The position numbers and the translations under genes were made by a program. Of a stretch of DNA of 64,000 bases, positions 1-14,641 are shown piece by piece. Below the pieces are notes generated by a model. That model saw only the letters and a list, made by a program, of their open reading frames with translations, did no database searches and was not told the DNA's origin. The DNA is from Clavelina lepadiformis. Its lineage: Eukaryota > Chordata > Ascidiacea > Aplousobranchia > Clavelinidae. The stretch is from positions 3,658,977-3,722,976 of the forward strand of contig NC_135248.1 of NCBI RefSeq assembly GCF_947623445.1, written 5' to 3'. Every line of letters begins with the position of its first letter. Position 1 is the stretch's first letter.

Positions 1-3000
1 TTAGAAATGTTTGGGCCATTTTAAAATCTATTCATTTTTTAAGATGTGTCATTAAGTCCTTAAAGGTCTTGGTTCGTTTTCAATCGCAACCGAGAAAGGA
101 TTTCCTTGTAACAGTCGGTATAAAAAATCGATAAGACGAATGACTAACTTTCCATTTCATTCGCGCTATGCATGATCTTTGTTTCGTGGCAAATGTCTTT
201 GTACTAAAATAGTTATTCACTGTTTACGCTAAACTAAGCAATAGTTGTCATGGCTACAGTAAGTCCTTGACCGAAATGTATGGACTAAAAATCTAATGCA
301 AATAGCTTGCGGCACCAGTGTCGGCCGATAGTGCTTTGAATAGGGTCATGATAAAACTATTACAATTACGTAATTTTAAACTCTACCTGGCTCCGTATTT
401 CCAGGGTCCCCAAATTGCTGGGGCCAAGGCCCCGAGCCTTTCTCGAGTGCAGCCTATAAGTTACGTCTAAAAATCCCAATTGAATGTTCTAATTTTTACA
501 ACAATAGGTAGGCCTATAGAAAATTGCTACTAAAGTACCACAACAGCAGGTCTCTGCCGATATTACATTTCCAAAATGTAATTTATAGGTTTAATGAAAA
601 TTTCTACAATGTTACTAAAGCAAAAATACTTTATTGACAGGTTTCGTTTGGCTTACTAAATTTAGATTTAATATAAACATAAACATCTCTTGCTATAGCC
701 ATAATGAGTAAGCATTTTAATGGGGTCATATGAGGTTTATAAAATTCTTTTAGGAATTCACAAACCTTTTAATAAACGATTCCACAATTTCTTCAGTTAA
801 AATTGCGACCTTATCAGTATAAATTCTATGTTTTACTGCTTTTTTTATAAGTTTAAGTCGTCCGTCCGTCTACAAGTGTCAAGATCAAGTTAGAAGTTAT
901 GACTAGAGGGCACATTTCTGTAAGCTGTCATCATCGACTTACAGTTTTACAAGTTACAGTCTTTACAGTCTTCAGACTTGCAGTTCTTCTTACTGTAAGC
1001 ATCGTTTTATATTTACTACACATATAACACCTAAACAAACCCTAACATCTCTATCACTATAACACGTTGTCTTTCTAACTTGATAAATTCGGCTTGATGT
1101 TCATTAAAAGCTTTACTTTTCACGAGTCATTAAGAAAACGTATGAGTCTGTTGAGACAACGTGGCCGCAAGTTTAAATTAAAACCCATTTCCAAAACGTC
1201 GTCTTTCTCTAATGCACTTTACAAATCCTAGTATTGGGTAAATGTAGCGATAGAATGATCTATTGCTGACTAAAGTCCAAACCAATCGATGTCTCCGAGT
1301 ACAGTGAAAGTTTTCTCGTTAGTAATTTTGTTTGTAAGAGGAAGACTAGTCGGTAACAGCAAAAATGAAGCCTATTTTACCTCCAACAGTACGACTACTG
1401 CGCTTTACAATAGTCTACTTTAACGTTTTCAAGTCATTGCGTACATATCTTGCGTACTAACCTTTACCTATGATGGTTACGTTCTAACCTTAAGCTATCT
1501 TCCAACAGAGATGCGTTTCATATCAGAATGCTAAATCCCGTTCTCGTGGGATTGAAGAATTTAAAGCGATTAATTGATCAATGAATAGATAGCGCTTTAT
1601 CACTGTAAAACGATCGCTTAGGGAGGTCGCACCAATGGCAGCAAAATGACTAGGTCAGGTGTTTGACATCCAGTCGCGAAACCAAAAAGAAAACAGCCAA
1701 CAAGCGCGAGTAATGGTTTTAATGAGTATTGCTGCTGATTTCTTCCAATAAGTGACAATTTTGAGTGTAATGGAAAATGCTGGTACTGTAAATGAAATCT
1801 ATAGACTAGCATAGGATATTGGAATGTCAATTAAGCATTAGACTATATATGGCTTATACAGTGTATAGTTACAACATTAACCTTGCCGTAGTATATATTT
1901 GCAATACATTGACCCTATATCTAGGCTTACCATACGTCCCGTTTTAGCCGGGACAGTCCCTCATTTTAAGGCTTTGTCCCGGCGTCCCGGTCAGTCAACC
2001 GGAAATAAAGTACAAAGTCCCGCTTTGGCATTTCGTCAGCCAGCATTGCCCCACACTACACGAATATTAGCACGCTGTGATTGGTCTGTTTAGCCAACTT
2101 GCTGATGAGCAATGCTCGATGCGTGTTCTTGTTTCGTTGTGTTAAATTTAAAAGTAATTGTTTCGTCCTTCTTGCGGGTAGCCTAATTGGTCCTGTAGTG
2201 AGTTGATTGTTAGCACATTCGCCAGTTCAGTAAGAGTAGGCTAGAAGGAGGAGGTGATCTTTTTGCAATTAGGTTATTGAAAGAACTTATTTCATACGGT
2301 ACCGGAACTTGTTTGCATTTCCTTCTGCAAAAACCATTTGAAAGCCCTTATCACCTGCAAAATTAACACTGACTTTTCCTGCTGTGATTTTTATGAGAAA
2401 ATAAAGTCGAATATAGACTTCTTGAAGAAATTTTTGTCTACAGAAAAGTATGATTAGACGATTATATAAAATTACAAAGCTTGAATATTGTTTTGTTTCC
2501 TAGTAAAATACACTATTTTAGTTTTTTTTTGTGTCTTACTACTTTAGTTGTCCCTGACGATAGGAATCCAAAATAGTTTCATACTCCTAGTAAAATATGA
2601 ACCACATTTATCTGATAAGGCTCGCTGTTCTGAAGCGTCCCAGTTTTCAATCACAAAAATATGGTATGCCTACCTATATCAATTTAATCAAAGTAATCGG
2701 ATCAACGTGCAAAAAAAAACAAAAAGATTGGAATAAGAAAATCACCAGATGAAATAAGATCCAGACCATATCCAATTACAGATATGGAGAAGAAACGAAA
2801 ACTTGAAATTATTCAGATTCTTATTTCTGTGATTACTCCACGTTATTTTTTTCTTGACAAAAACGTGTCTCCTTCCAACCCAGGCCTATATTTTACAGCG
2901 GAGCCTATATTTTACAGCCTATATTTTATACCTGAAATTATTTTAGAAAACTTGCAAAACAAATCGGCTTTAATCCTAAATGATCCGAAGCGTCTATGTT

Positions 3001-4035
3001 ACTGGAAAAATTTGAAGCTTGCAAAGCGTATTTCTATAACTTAGACATTGGCCTAACCTGAACGTTACTGTGCAACAATTTCAATCTAAATCTAACCAAT
3101 CATTTCAATTCAGCTAACTCAAACCTCGATATAACCGTTATCAACGATATGTAGGCATAATTGGTTGTGTGTCTTCCTTCCATTTGCAGCTTCTACTTCG
3201 AACGAAGGAATCTACCGGTGAAATACATTTATGCGGTTGTATTGCGGTCTCGGTTAATTGCTTCCGGTAAACGTAGCTATCATCCATATACGGTACGCAA
3301 TAGGAATAGATTACACTTTTCAGTTTTTACAACACCTTAACCGTATAAAACAAGAACATAGCGTAGGTACATGGCAAAACATTTCCCGCAAATTCTTTTT
3401 TGAGCTCAATCAGTCACCGGCGTTGGTAGTTTTGGCCTACTAATTGGTTTGATTAATTATTTGTAATATTAGGCTACTTAAAGTTATGCAGGATTTTGAT
3501 CTGTGGCGATCGAACGACAGATATGAACACTTAGAAGCATACTTGGAAGACGCTTAACGGGCATCGCTTATGGCCGCAGGAAAGAGAGAAAAGGGAGAGA
3601 TAGAGATAGCTCCGTCAAGACTCCGAGATAATCTGATTCAGTAAAAATTCCTTTTTTCTGGGTTAGTGCTGTATGCACACCGACGTTGCCAACAAAAAAA
3701 GAAGCGTTTGTCAAACTTGGATTGAAGCGAAGTAAAGTGAAATGAATGAAATATACTAAATGAAACTCTACACAAGACACACGCGTTACATAAGAAGTTC
3801 GTACACTAAATTAGGCATTTAGCGCGGTATATATAAAAATGTGAAGAATGCTAGGTTGTTAGCATACGCAGTTTGATAGCTTTTAATATTATAATTAAAG
3901 TAGGGTATCGACGGTTTATATTTTGATTATTACTTACCGCATTTATTAGAGTTTACTTTATCTGAAGTCTGAACCACTTATTACGACGATATCAGCCACC
4001 AGCACATCTTTTATGTAAATTGTGTTCTTCTAGAG
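1..4035. other. Intergenic, no gene recognised
   Basis: No open frame here has exon-like splice borders or a protein I recognise on either strand; the longest frames are under 90 codons and look like chance. A GC-richer patch at about 1925-2035, with repeated CCCGG/CCGGGA words, stands out from the AT-rich surroundings and may be a transposon scrap, but I could not find its ends. Confidence 0.6.
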
Positions 4036-4211
4036 CAGGGATGTCCAACCTTTTATTACAGTGGGCCGCATTGTCACTTGAAATAATTCAATGGGCCGTA
4101 GAACCTATTAAATTTCAAGAAAAATGGGTGCATAAAGTACATACTTTTCGAGTGAAAATGACTAGCGGGCCGCACAAAAATCTCAGGCGGGCCGCAGGTT
4201 GGACATCCCTG
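4036..4211. mobile_element. hAT-type MITE with 8-bp target duplication
   Basis: A 176-bp element begins CAGGGATGTCCAACC and ends with the inverted copy GGTTGGACATCCCTG. It is flanked on both sides by the perfect 8-bp direct repeat TTCTAGAG (4028-4035 and 4212-4219). Eight-base target duplications and CAGGG-type ends are hallmarks of the hAT superfamily. The inside has several GGGCCGC words and no reading frame, so the element is nonautonomous. Confidence 0.93.
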
Positions 4212-5221
4212 TTCTAGAGCTTTAAATTTATGCTACTAGCGCTACTAGTGTCAAAAAAATTTAAACTCAACAGCGGGAAACACCCAAATGCAATGCTTTG
4301 CTTTGACCAAAGATTAGCTTACTTAACATAGCCTGGCAGTAGCACACAACAGCAGAAGCAGTCCAACAGATAGCCTAGGCTTAGGCTGATAGGTTGTTGG
4401 GCCTGGTACAGTGCAAGAAGAAGTCTCTAGTTTAAACTAGGCTATCAGTGGTACTGCTTCTGCAGTTGAAGTAGGTGTCTCACTGGCTCTGTTTGTTTGT
4501 GGCTTAGTGGTTAATGTTGGCGGTTACTATACGCTGCACCATTAGACGAGGAGTTCCCAACCTGTACCCTGGGAGCCTGGGGTACTTGCAAAGTTGCAGT
4601 CTCGCACCCTCAAACCCACTACCCAAAGCTTTAAGGAGCCATAGATTGGTAGTTTTGTCTGGTGCACTGAAAGCAAACTTCCCAGTAGGCTAGTGTGGCT
4701 CTTTATAATGCTGACCAGCGACGACTGCATTTATTATAAAGAGAGATTTCGTATTAGGTGGTAGGCTAAGAGTTTAAGGGAGTTCATTTTTATTCAGACT
4801 GGAAAGTAGGCTACATCGTTTTTCAACGAGAAATCTTGCGGATGAATACATATTTTGGTATGACGGGTAACGCCGTGCAATAAATCATCATTTTTGTTCA
4901 TTTATCTGTTTATGTTTTCGGTATCAGTTGCATTGTTTGGTCGCAAGTTGCATTTTCTAAATTTGGTTAATGACCTTTAGTGAAAGCCTATGTCTAAATA
5001 TTTGAAATTGTGTATGTACCTTTCATTTGTGGAACCTAACTCTGCCCAATCGTGCAGAAAATTGCTGTTTCCTATGATATATATGATAAATATAACGCTA
5101 TTTGAGCTGATCTGTAGCATTAATTATATAGCTCATTAATTATTATATGCAGTTGCACCCTTCCCCACATATTCTAATACCTTATGTATCTTGCTATGAG
5201 TTAAATGTACTGTCGACGTAA
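4212..5221. other. Intergenic, upstream of HELQ
   Basis: No exon is recognised. A stretch near 4550-4640 begins GTTCCCAACCTGTACCC and resembles the end of another hAT-like element, but no partner end or target duplication was found. The 5' untranslated region and promoter of HELQ should lie at the right end; I see no convincing TATA box. Confidence 0.5.
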
Positions 5222-8200
5222 ATGGCAAGAAGAAGAAAAAGGAAAGCAAGCCTTGAAAGTCTCAGCTTTCTTGAAGTCGATTTTGATAAAGATGGAAGTG
5301 TGGCTCATTCCGATATTGCATCAAATACTAATTTTGGAAAGAAACCATTTAATATTGCTGAAAGCTCAGGTACTTTGGGTTAACGTTGCTGGAAATTGAG
5401 GTTGAGTATATTTTGTGACTTTGGCTGTATCGATAACTACAATATTCATAGTTTTTTTGTGATTGCAGATGTTATTGAGAAGCCCAAGAAGTGCAATTTT
5501 CAAAGTTCATTTTCTGAAGTTAATACGATGGACTCTGACATAAACTCCAACCAACCTTCGAGATTTGTGGATGCAAGCAAATCTGCTTGCATTGATAGCA
5601 GTTGTTTGGTTACAAGTGATGCTTCTGATCTCTTAAGATCAGGCAAGCTTGCTTCAGCTGGTGATAACTGCAAAGCATTTCATGGAAATAGCATTGTCTC
5701 CAGCTGTATTGCTGGCAATACAATTGACGGTGCAAGAACCCTTGATGATTCTGCTTTTGACAATGTTGATTTGTCACTTTTAGAACAAAAATGTTTTGCA
5801 GCCACACCTAATAAGGCAACCCTGACCTTATGCAAAGAGCTAAACGAAAATACAAACTTTTCTCAAGTACAATGTGATAAAAAATCTGTTACTGCTCATG
5901 AACCAGATGTTCATGATTCAAATTCTTGTATTGGATCTGTAACAAAATCGAAACCAAAAGCCATGTCAACACCAGACCAAAGGAAGTTGAACACTGTTAC
6001 TCCTGGTGTTTCTGGAAAAATTAGGCAAAGGTGGCAATGCTGTGAAGAGTTATGAATATATATATATTGTTTGCTCTGCTAATATGATTGTCATATGTTA
6101 GTGGTAACTGCAATAATACTTGACTGGGATTGATGTTTTTAGATTGATGCAAAATGCCCACAAATCCCCAAGTACGCCTCTCAATGTGAGGTTTAAAAAA
6201 CAAGATCAATCAGCTTTGCTGGACAGATTTTCCTTCTTAAATGAAGACCTATTTGATGATGATTTTTCTACCCAAGACTTAGGTCCATTTTATGGCCTTC
6301 CATCCAAAGTTCAGTCTTTATTAGATAGTGTTAGAGGCATAAGCAAGTTATATGGTAAGTGGTGCATTGTATTACAACCTGTGCTTCTACTCATAATTAC
6401 GACATAAGTCTCATAAGTTTTGTTTGATTCCCGTTTCACCTTTGTAGATTGGCAACATAACTGCCTGACGTTAGACAGCATAAAGCAGGGAAGAAATCTA
6501 ATTTATTCGCTACCTACTAGCGGTGGAAAAACACTAGTTGCGGAGATCTTAATTTTCAAAACATTACTTTGCCAAAAGAAAGATGCTGTGCTGGTGCTTC
6601 CTTTTGTTGCAATTGTTCAGGAAAAGGTAATCTATATTTCTGCTTGGATAATATTTTCATTTTCAGTCTCAGTATTAAGATGTTATTCATGGTATTGTCT
6701 CTTTTCTACAGAAATATATTTTATTAAACAAAAGCTACAAAAACAATCTTAACAGATACAATATATGCTTATTGTGTCATAAAACTTTTAGTTTTATTTC
6801 ATTGATCCAAACTATTTCTTGCTTTTGTATAAAGGAATGTTGAAATGATGATTAATAAACAGACTTCCATGTTATTTACAAGTTACAAAAAACAACCTTG
6901 ATCTTTTTCAGATTCAAAATCTTTCTCAGTTTGCAATAAATCTGGGATTTCTTCTTGAAGAATATGCAGGCAGCAAAGGAAGGTTTCCACCTCGAAAACG
7001 CAGAAAGAAAAAATCCTTGTATATTTGCACAATTGAAAAAGCAGACTCTTTGGTTAGTTCACTTCTCACCCAACCACTATTTTACTGAAATTTTTTTTCC
7101 ATTTCGTTCCAAGAGATTTAAATTTCCAAATTATTTATCACAATCAGGTGTAATGAAAAACAGTGAAGAATCCTTTGATTTTGACATAATCTCTATGCAT
7201 TATTTTTGGCAAGGTGAACTCACTGATAGAATGTGGAAGGTTGGAAGATCTTGGCTTGGTGGTTGTAGATGAGTTCCATATGATCGGTGAAGGTGGCAGA
7301 AGGGGAGCTACGGTGGAGATGATGTTGACAAAGCTGATGCATATGTCAAGTAATTAAGTCCTTTAAAATATATTGAAATAATGTAAATATTGGAATAATT
7401 CAATTAATGATTAGTTGATTACATATTTCAGTAATTTCAATCAACCAAATTTATGTGGTGTTTGCTGTATGAAATCTGGTCTCACACAGATTGATCCTGA
7501 GATCGCAAGCAAGCTAACAGGAACTTGCATTTATGGTTCACGATTAACATCTTGCCTTGCATAACAAAGCGATGAGTCATGACCCAAATTTTTTCTAATT
7601 TTACCAGGTTCCACCCAAGTAATAGCAATGTCAGCGACACTGAACAACATCGAAGATTTAGCTAAATTTTTGCAAGCCGAAATCTATTTCAATGACTTCA
7701 GACCTGTGGACTTGGACGAATATGTCAAATACATGGACTATGTGTATAGAATTGACCCAGCTAAACGACATGAAGAAGACGTGATGGTTTTGGAACGGAC
7801 TCTTGCCCATCGTGTAATACTTTGTCATTATTTGTTTCAAGCCTAAGACTTGCAGTTATAATCAGTTTTCCAATTGTATAGTTATTGTTTTTGTTTTCTA
7901 GCAAATATTTATACTTCAATACATTAGACGTAAAATGTGTTAAATGGAGCTGAAATGATTTTAGTTTTGGTGAAATGTTCTTCACATTAAAAAACTTCTT
8001 TCTCCATTAACTTTTCGTAATTGTTCGCAGACCAAGGAGCTAGCCACTAGAGATACTGACCACCTAGTGACCATGGTACTTGAGGTGATTCCAAAGCATT
8101 CCTGCCTCATATTTTGTCCAACAAAGAAAAATTGTGAAAACGTTGCTACGATGATTTGCAAGCTTCTACCAAAGTATATTATTCCCATGCAATGTATTAC

Positions 8201-11200
8201 ATTAAGAAATCCTTACTGTGTTTACCATAAATAAGAAATTCTGATATAATCACAAAATAGCATAATGTCATTAATGTGTATCATTTATGAACTGAAATTG
8301 AATGTTGAAACTTAAACATTACTCGAGTTGTTTGTAATTAATCTGTCAGATTTTTTTTTGCAAAAATTCGTCAGGGATTTGTTGGAGCACAAAACCAAGG
8401 AAAAGATTACTATCTTGCACGCATTTTACAATGATGGTGGTGCAATTTGTCCAGTTTTGCGAAAAACTGTGCCATATGGAGTGGCTTACCATCACAGGTT
8501 GAAATATTAAAAAATATTGTTTGGCAAGCAACTAATTAATAGGCTTATTGCATATAATTTTCGCAAACTTTTAATTTCTACCATGGGTAGTGTTGTTTAT
8601 TTTGTTAGTGGCAGAGTGACCTTGTCGCAGTTGTGAAAGATTAAAGTTTTTTTAGCGGTTTGACAACAGATGAACGTCGTTTGGTCGAGGATGCATACAG
8701 AATCGGTGTTCTCTCAGTTATAACTTGCACTTCAACACTTGCCGCTGGTGTAAACTTACCTGCTAGAAGGTTTGTGGATATATAACATTTCATAATATAT
8801 ATAACTTGGTAAGGTCAGGTGGTTTTTCCACATTTGTTTAAAGTAGAGTTACAGTATGGAAGATAATATGCACAGCACATAAATACATGGACTGGACCCA
8901 CACTTTAAATCAGCATTTTAACAGGTTGTTTTAATGCTTTGCATCTGCGGTTTAAGTCAAAACCTCATCTTCATTTTTTTTGTAAGATTTCACAGTTTAA
9001 GTCAAGATTAGATATAATTAATTCAAAATTTCATTTTACCAGGGTGATAATCAGGTCACCTCACATCGGTCGAACTTTTCTCTCACACTCGCAATACAAG
9101 CAGATGATTGGTCGAGCCGGCAGAGCGGGCATCGATAAAAAGGGGGAAAGTTACTTGATCATTTCAAAAGCAACGGTAAGAACATTACTATTCTACTTTT
9201 GACAATCATTGGCCTGACATCAAATTCTAAATTTAGATGCCTAATTATGTAACCATGGTGAAACAATTAATAAAATGAACAAAAAATGATAAATCAAAAT
9301 GGTTTGTTGACCCATCATATACAGAAATCTTAACACCTGTTTTGAAGGTTAAAGTTTGCAATAACCTTGTATGCAGGACAAGCCGCTGGTATCAGACTTG
9401 GTAGCGGGTCCATTTGAAACTTGTTTAAGCAGTCTAATGTACGACGGCGGGAAAGGCTTCAAGTCGCTACTTTTAACATTGATTTGCTTAAAGGTGACTA
9501 TAATTATTTTCGCTTAAAATTATGTGTTCGTATTCTCTGCCTTTAGATCTCTTCTAAAGGAATAGGCTTAAGGAAGCTTTTGGTGAATTTTTTTCAGGTA
9601 ATCCGTGATGCTCCTGATGCAAAACGTTTTTTTGCAGCCACCTTGTTTGCCAAACAAATTAAAACAATTCAGAAATTATGCCCCAATCAGTTTAAAGGTA
9701 AATCTGAAACCCTTACGTTTGAAAATGTTTAGATCGTAACACTCTTTATTCACTCTGCCATTTGCACTGCATAATTAGGTCTTTCACACGAAGTCGAAAT
9801 AAAAACCGCTGATGATATTTTACAAGCTTCCCTCAGTTATCTTCTAGACTTAAAACTTGTGCAATATGTGTCAGGTAAGCAAGAGAGCGGGCTTTTTTTG
9901 CGATAAAATTGGCATAAAACGTTGTTTTTGTGGAAATGTGACAACAACATATATCAAATTCACTTCTTCGGTGAAGTAGTAATACATGTGACATACAAAA
10001 ATTTTTCCTTGTGGCATTACATGAAAAGTGAAAGTGCCATTTCAGTGTTTGTATTGTCGTTAACAACACGCTACACTTTTTAAACGAAAATCCAACACAA
10101 AAGTTAACAATGTAACCACATTCTCATTAAAGGTGACAAAGAAAATGGAAAACTACTGAAGCCAACCAAACTGGGTATTGCCACTTTTAAAGGCTCAGTA
10201 GATCTGGAATTCAGCAACATGATATACACTGACCTCAACCTTGGATTGAAAAACCTGGTCTTAGACAGCTACATCCATTTGTTGTATCTGGTAAGTGTAA
10301 AGAGTTTGAGTTCAGTTTAAAGTTTAGGTCAAATTTCAACCAATCTTTGTGGGAAAATTGAACTTAAACTGTAACAAGTTATTTGCTATTTATATGTTGC
10401 TTGGTTATTATCCTGTAGGTTACCCCTTATGAAACCGCGAAGCAAGTTAACCCAAACTGGCTGATTTATATGGGAGAATTTAACGGGCTTACACCTTCGC
10501 AAATCACTGCTGCTGAAGTTATTGGGGTTCCTGAACCTTACATCGCTTGTCGGGCTGCTGGGAGTAAGCCGAGGAAAAAGGTTAATTTACTGCATTTCCA
10601 TCTGTGTATCGCACGTAACATTTGTATACTGCAGTCTTATAATTGAGTGCATCGTATTTTACTGTGTAACTACATAGCCTTTAACTGTACACATGTGTGT
10701 ATACTTTGTGTAACCAGTTATTGTTTAAAATTGCATAAAAATTGGTTTGACACGAAAATGACCACATCACATGAAAGTTACCGGTATTATGCCTGAAAAG
10801 TGGTTAAATATTTTTTCATTTCGGAACACAGAAAGTCAACGATTTTGTGGTGCAACGTTTTTACGTGACGCTGATGCTCCACCAATTATTCAAGGGCAAG
10901 TCTGTATGGGACGTGTCGGCCAGGTTCGAGCAACCTAGAGGCTTTCTGCAAAATCTCATGAATAGTTCAGCTGCGTTTGCTTCGTGCTTATTGCATTTTA
11001 CCAAGGTAAATAACATTCTGTTATTTGTGTTCTTTCTATACTGGAAGGGTTGCATAGCCTAGCAGAGATGAGTGCGTTCATGTGATATTAATGCATCCAC
11101 GTCAAAATGGTGGCTTATACTTTAAATCCCACCTAAGACCATCACGTTTAAAGCAAAGCGGTTTATAGTCAAGGATACTAAATATGATGCTAGAAATACT

Positions 11201-12706
11201 AATTGTATAGAATTGCAATAATCCGCTGTTACCATTTTACCCTCGCTCCATACACAATCAATAACCTAACAGGAGAGGTCATTGTATTAAAATTTTCATT
11301 TCATATAATAATAGGAGTTCGAAGAATTCTGGCCTTACCACGCATTGTTGGAGAAGTTAATCCAAGTCCTGCAATATTGCACTGCGTCAGAGCTCGTACC
11401 TCTTATGGAGGTCCCTGGTGTTAAGCTGGCCCGAGCAAAACAGGTATCACGCTGTTTAAAGTTGCTCTATGTTGATGATAAATATTATCAATGGTAGGTG
11501 CAAAAATGTTGGGAAGATTGAGTAATTGGAAGCAAAACTACCAAAGCCAGAGTTGCCAAATTGTTTGCACCAACTCTGGCTTTATTGATTAACGCATGTT
11601 AACTAGTGGTTATTAATGCTTTTGTGCTTCACTCTGTTCTGCTATCTGATGATGAGAAATATGAAAGGATTCCGAAATTTACCGGTTTTATTTATGTTTG
11701 CGTCACTTTTATTTTATCATGGTTTCAAACGTGAAAATTTGAAAACATGAAATTTAAAATTTTTGTTTTTCGACCCATGGTCCAAGAAGTTTAGAGTCCC
11801 TATCATAAACTACTCAGAAACGAGAATGGAGTAAACTTGTAGACCATCTTATTTAATTAATCATTCCAATAAGCCAACACATTACACTTCGGTTTTGATG
11901 TAATATCGCTATATTATGTGGTAGCTGTACAATGCTGGTTACAAGACACTGAGTGAGTTAGCTGTTGCCGATGTCACCGCCCTTGTGAGGAACATAGAGC
12001 ACTTGTCCAGGAAGCAAGCCAATCAACTCGTAGCTTCTGCGAAGGTATGTGTCGATGTACTGACATTGCAATTTTTATCAATGATGGTCCATTTCCGTTC
12101 TTTATCTAAAGCTTAAGTGCATTTTACATGGAAATTTGATTATGGTTTGCTCACGAACTGGGGAAAACTTGGAAAAGTACCGATAATAATTCTATGCTAT
12201 TGCATTTTCAATTATCATACTTACAAGCTATAGTATTTATAAAGCCGGAGTGTGCAATTAAATTTGATTTAAAAGTTTCGGCGGAGCTTACATTGAGATT
12301 ATGAAGAAATGTTTTAGATTGAGTGAATTTAAAATCGATTAAAAGTCATACGTCTCAATGCAAACCGTTTATGTTTCAGAGGTTTTTTTTATAACAATAC
12401 GACGTTAAAAATTAAGTTGAAATTTAATGACGTGACCCGTGAGAAAGGGTCATGACGTTGTAACAACGTTCCAACCTACTGTCCATAGTTTATAGAAATG
12501 TAGTGAAGCTGTGAAGGTTTTGCATTAAAACCTGCAAAATCATGTTTTTATATTAAATTTTCTATCACTTTTTGATGTTGTATTGTTGCCTATTGAAGTT
12601 TGAAAGTTTGCAAAAGACTTAAAAGGCGTTGTTGCAGATATTGTTGACAGAAAAGATCGAAACATTGCAGGAAGAAGCTGACGAATTAAAAACGGCCATC
12701 ACTTGA
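5222..12706 (+). CDS. HELQ: HELQ, POLQ-like superfamily 2 DNA helicase, 20 exons
   Basis: Predicted 1073 aa (human HELQ is about 1100). HELQ is a nuclear 3'-5' DNA helicase acting in replication-linked repair and interstrand crosslink repair. Exons: 5222-5369, 5469-6030, 6143-6354, 6448-6626, 6912-7052, 7214-7349, 7608-7813, 8031-8173, 8375-8497, 8656-8769, 9043-9175, 9377-9493, 9598-9697, 9779-9874, 10133-10290, 10419-10580, 10832-11005, 11315-11443, 11925-12044, 12638-12706. All have GT-AG borders and matching phase. Motifs: Walker A TSGGKT near residues 331-336, DEFH box near 433-436 (usually DExH), MSATL near 466-470, [10 protein letters not shown] near 673-682. The block [13 protein letters not shown] before the helicase core is typical of HELQ. 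The first about 270 residues are low-complexity and diverged. The start chosen is the ATG opening MARRRKRK, which joins exon 2 in phase. The 5' end is the least certain part. Confidence 0.95.
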
Positions 12707-12826
12707 AAACTTGTTCGTTTTCACTATTTATGCAATTTTTGTTACTGAATTTCATTTAATTCACGTACTACACAGTTTTTCTGCCAACCGTATACTTCTG
12801 CGTACCACTGCCCTATACTTTTTTAC

Positions 12827-12832
12827 ATTAAA
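12827..12832 (+). terminator. Possible polyadenylation signal of HELQ
   Basis: ATTAAA, a common variant signal, lies about 120 bases after the HELQ stop codon. No stronger AATAAA is seen between the stop and this point. Confidence 0.4.
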
Positions 12833-14641
12833 CTTTCGTTGTTTCGACGCATCCTGCGTCTACGTTTATATGACCATAGTTGAGGTGCCCCACACGTCTG
12901 TCGTAATTCGTAATAACCCGAGTAGACCGGTTTTAGTTGACCATATAAAGTCTTATAATAACTGTAGTTGGCCCAGTAATGTGGTCTACTTTACATATCA
13001 GATGGACGAATGCTGCAGATAGTGTTACCAGTGTGAGATTGTAGCCTACTAGGGGCGAGCCATGAGGTAATGCAGTAGGCATTGATGACTGTACAGTAAT
13101 TTACTCTGTACGGACAGATAAAATGGCCCATCTGCAAATCTTATACTACTCCACGCTTGAATCGGATACCACAATTGGCTAAGAATCATAAGGCATCTGC
13201 TAAGAAATTTAGTTTACCGGTAGTGCATAAAATTCCAACATTCCACAATAACACATGGCCGCATAAATTCTGGCGTATATGTTCAGTAGTTGGCAATATC
13301 ATACTTATACCTTTACTCTCATGAATGACGCGATTTTTCCACAAACCAAACTTTCGTGATAACATTGAGTGCAATATTTACGCTCCTAAGTGGGAGGTAA
13401 CTAGTTACAACTTGTCTAATGCAATGTTTCGAGTCGTGGGAATCCCATTAATAATAATTTATAATCTACCCGCATGTATATCAGACATGCGTAAATTACG
13501 TAGCCTATAATATTCGTAGGCATATCAAATATTTTTGCTTGCTAATATGCAGGGTTTCAATCGATTAATTATTATAGGCTACTGTATGTCTACATAGTTG
13601 GCTTTGATTTGATCTTGTGTTTTGCTTTCCTGCAGCATTTTGGCGCATACGCTAAACTGGACGCCAAATTGCTCAATTAATGTTCTGAATGTACCCGCTA
13701 AAAGCGTAAAGTTCAGCTGGAGCCGGCTAGTCCGTAAAACGTTTGCGCTATAGTTTTATTTCGTAATATTTCTGAAGTTAAGTTTTGGCATCACGGGACG
13801 CTAATCCGCTTTTAATAATTAATTGATGCATTTAATTCGGCGTTAAATAACCTGTAATTTGATTGTAAAGTCCGCAAATGCTATTTACATTGATGCAAGT
13901 TCTGTGTTTCTTAAGCCGCTTAAATCAACATTCTTCCCACGTGTTGTTTTTGTCCAACGGGGTAATGGTCAAGACGTTCATTAGGAATCTTAATGTGTTT
14001 ACACGACAAACCTTTTTCTTAGTTGGCATAATCAATATTCCAACATCTGTAACGTTATATAAGATGAGTTTTGACAAAGATTTAGTCGGTAAGCGTTTGA
14101 TGATTTGATGAAGGATGAGGCGTAAAACTTCAGAACTTCATTTTGAAATTATGTGAAGCACTTATGTTGCACTGGTAAAAAATGCTGAAATAAGAATGCC
14201 GAGTAGACAATGTTTAAATTTAAACGAAGGGAGTAAGGCGAGTGTGCTCATTTCTCGGTTTATGAATTATTAAAATTCATAGCTTGTCGCCACACCCAAG
14301 AAATTCGGAAAAAGGCGTATTTTTTGGGGAGGGTTATTTATCGGTGCATAGAAACTATACTGAGAAGTTGAGACTTGCGTGACTCACAGCATTAATTTTC
14401 TGAGTTTTTGCTTTTATATGTAAATGTTTTTATCCAGACTGCTTATTCCAAACATTTTATGTTATTAAGAGACAGAGAGCGTTTGATTTAAACCCCAAAG
14501 ACAACCCTGTTGAATTTTCAAAATTGTTTTGACCAAAAACTATCTAATCAACAATCAAGCTTTTGCAGGGAGGATTTATATTAGTTTAGTTGATTATTTT
14601 TTTGCCCTATCTCTCCATTGTTGTTGCAAAGTTTGGGAAAG
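12833..14641. other. Intergenic between HELQ and crystallin gene
   Basis: No coding exon is recognised. The right part should hold the crystallin promoter. An AT-rich GGATTTATATTAG motif at about 14572-14584 lies roughly 60-70 bases before the crystallin ATG and could be a weak TATA-like element; this is only a position argument. Confidence 0.4.

Noticed and set aside
1899-2093. GC-richer patch with a 64-codon frame
   Set aside because: Looks like a repeat scrap with CCCGG words; I could not find ends or a target duplication, so it is not listed as an element.
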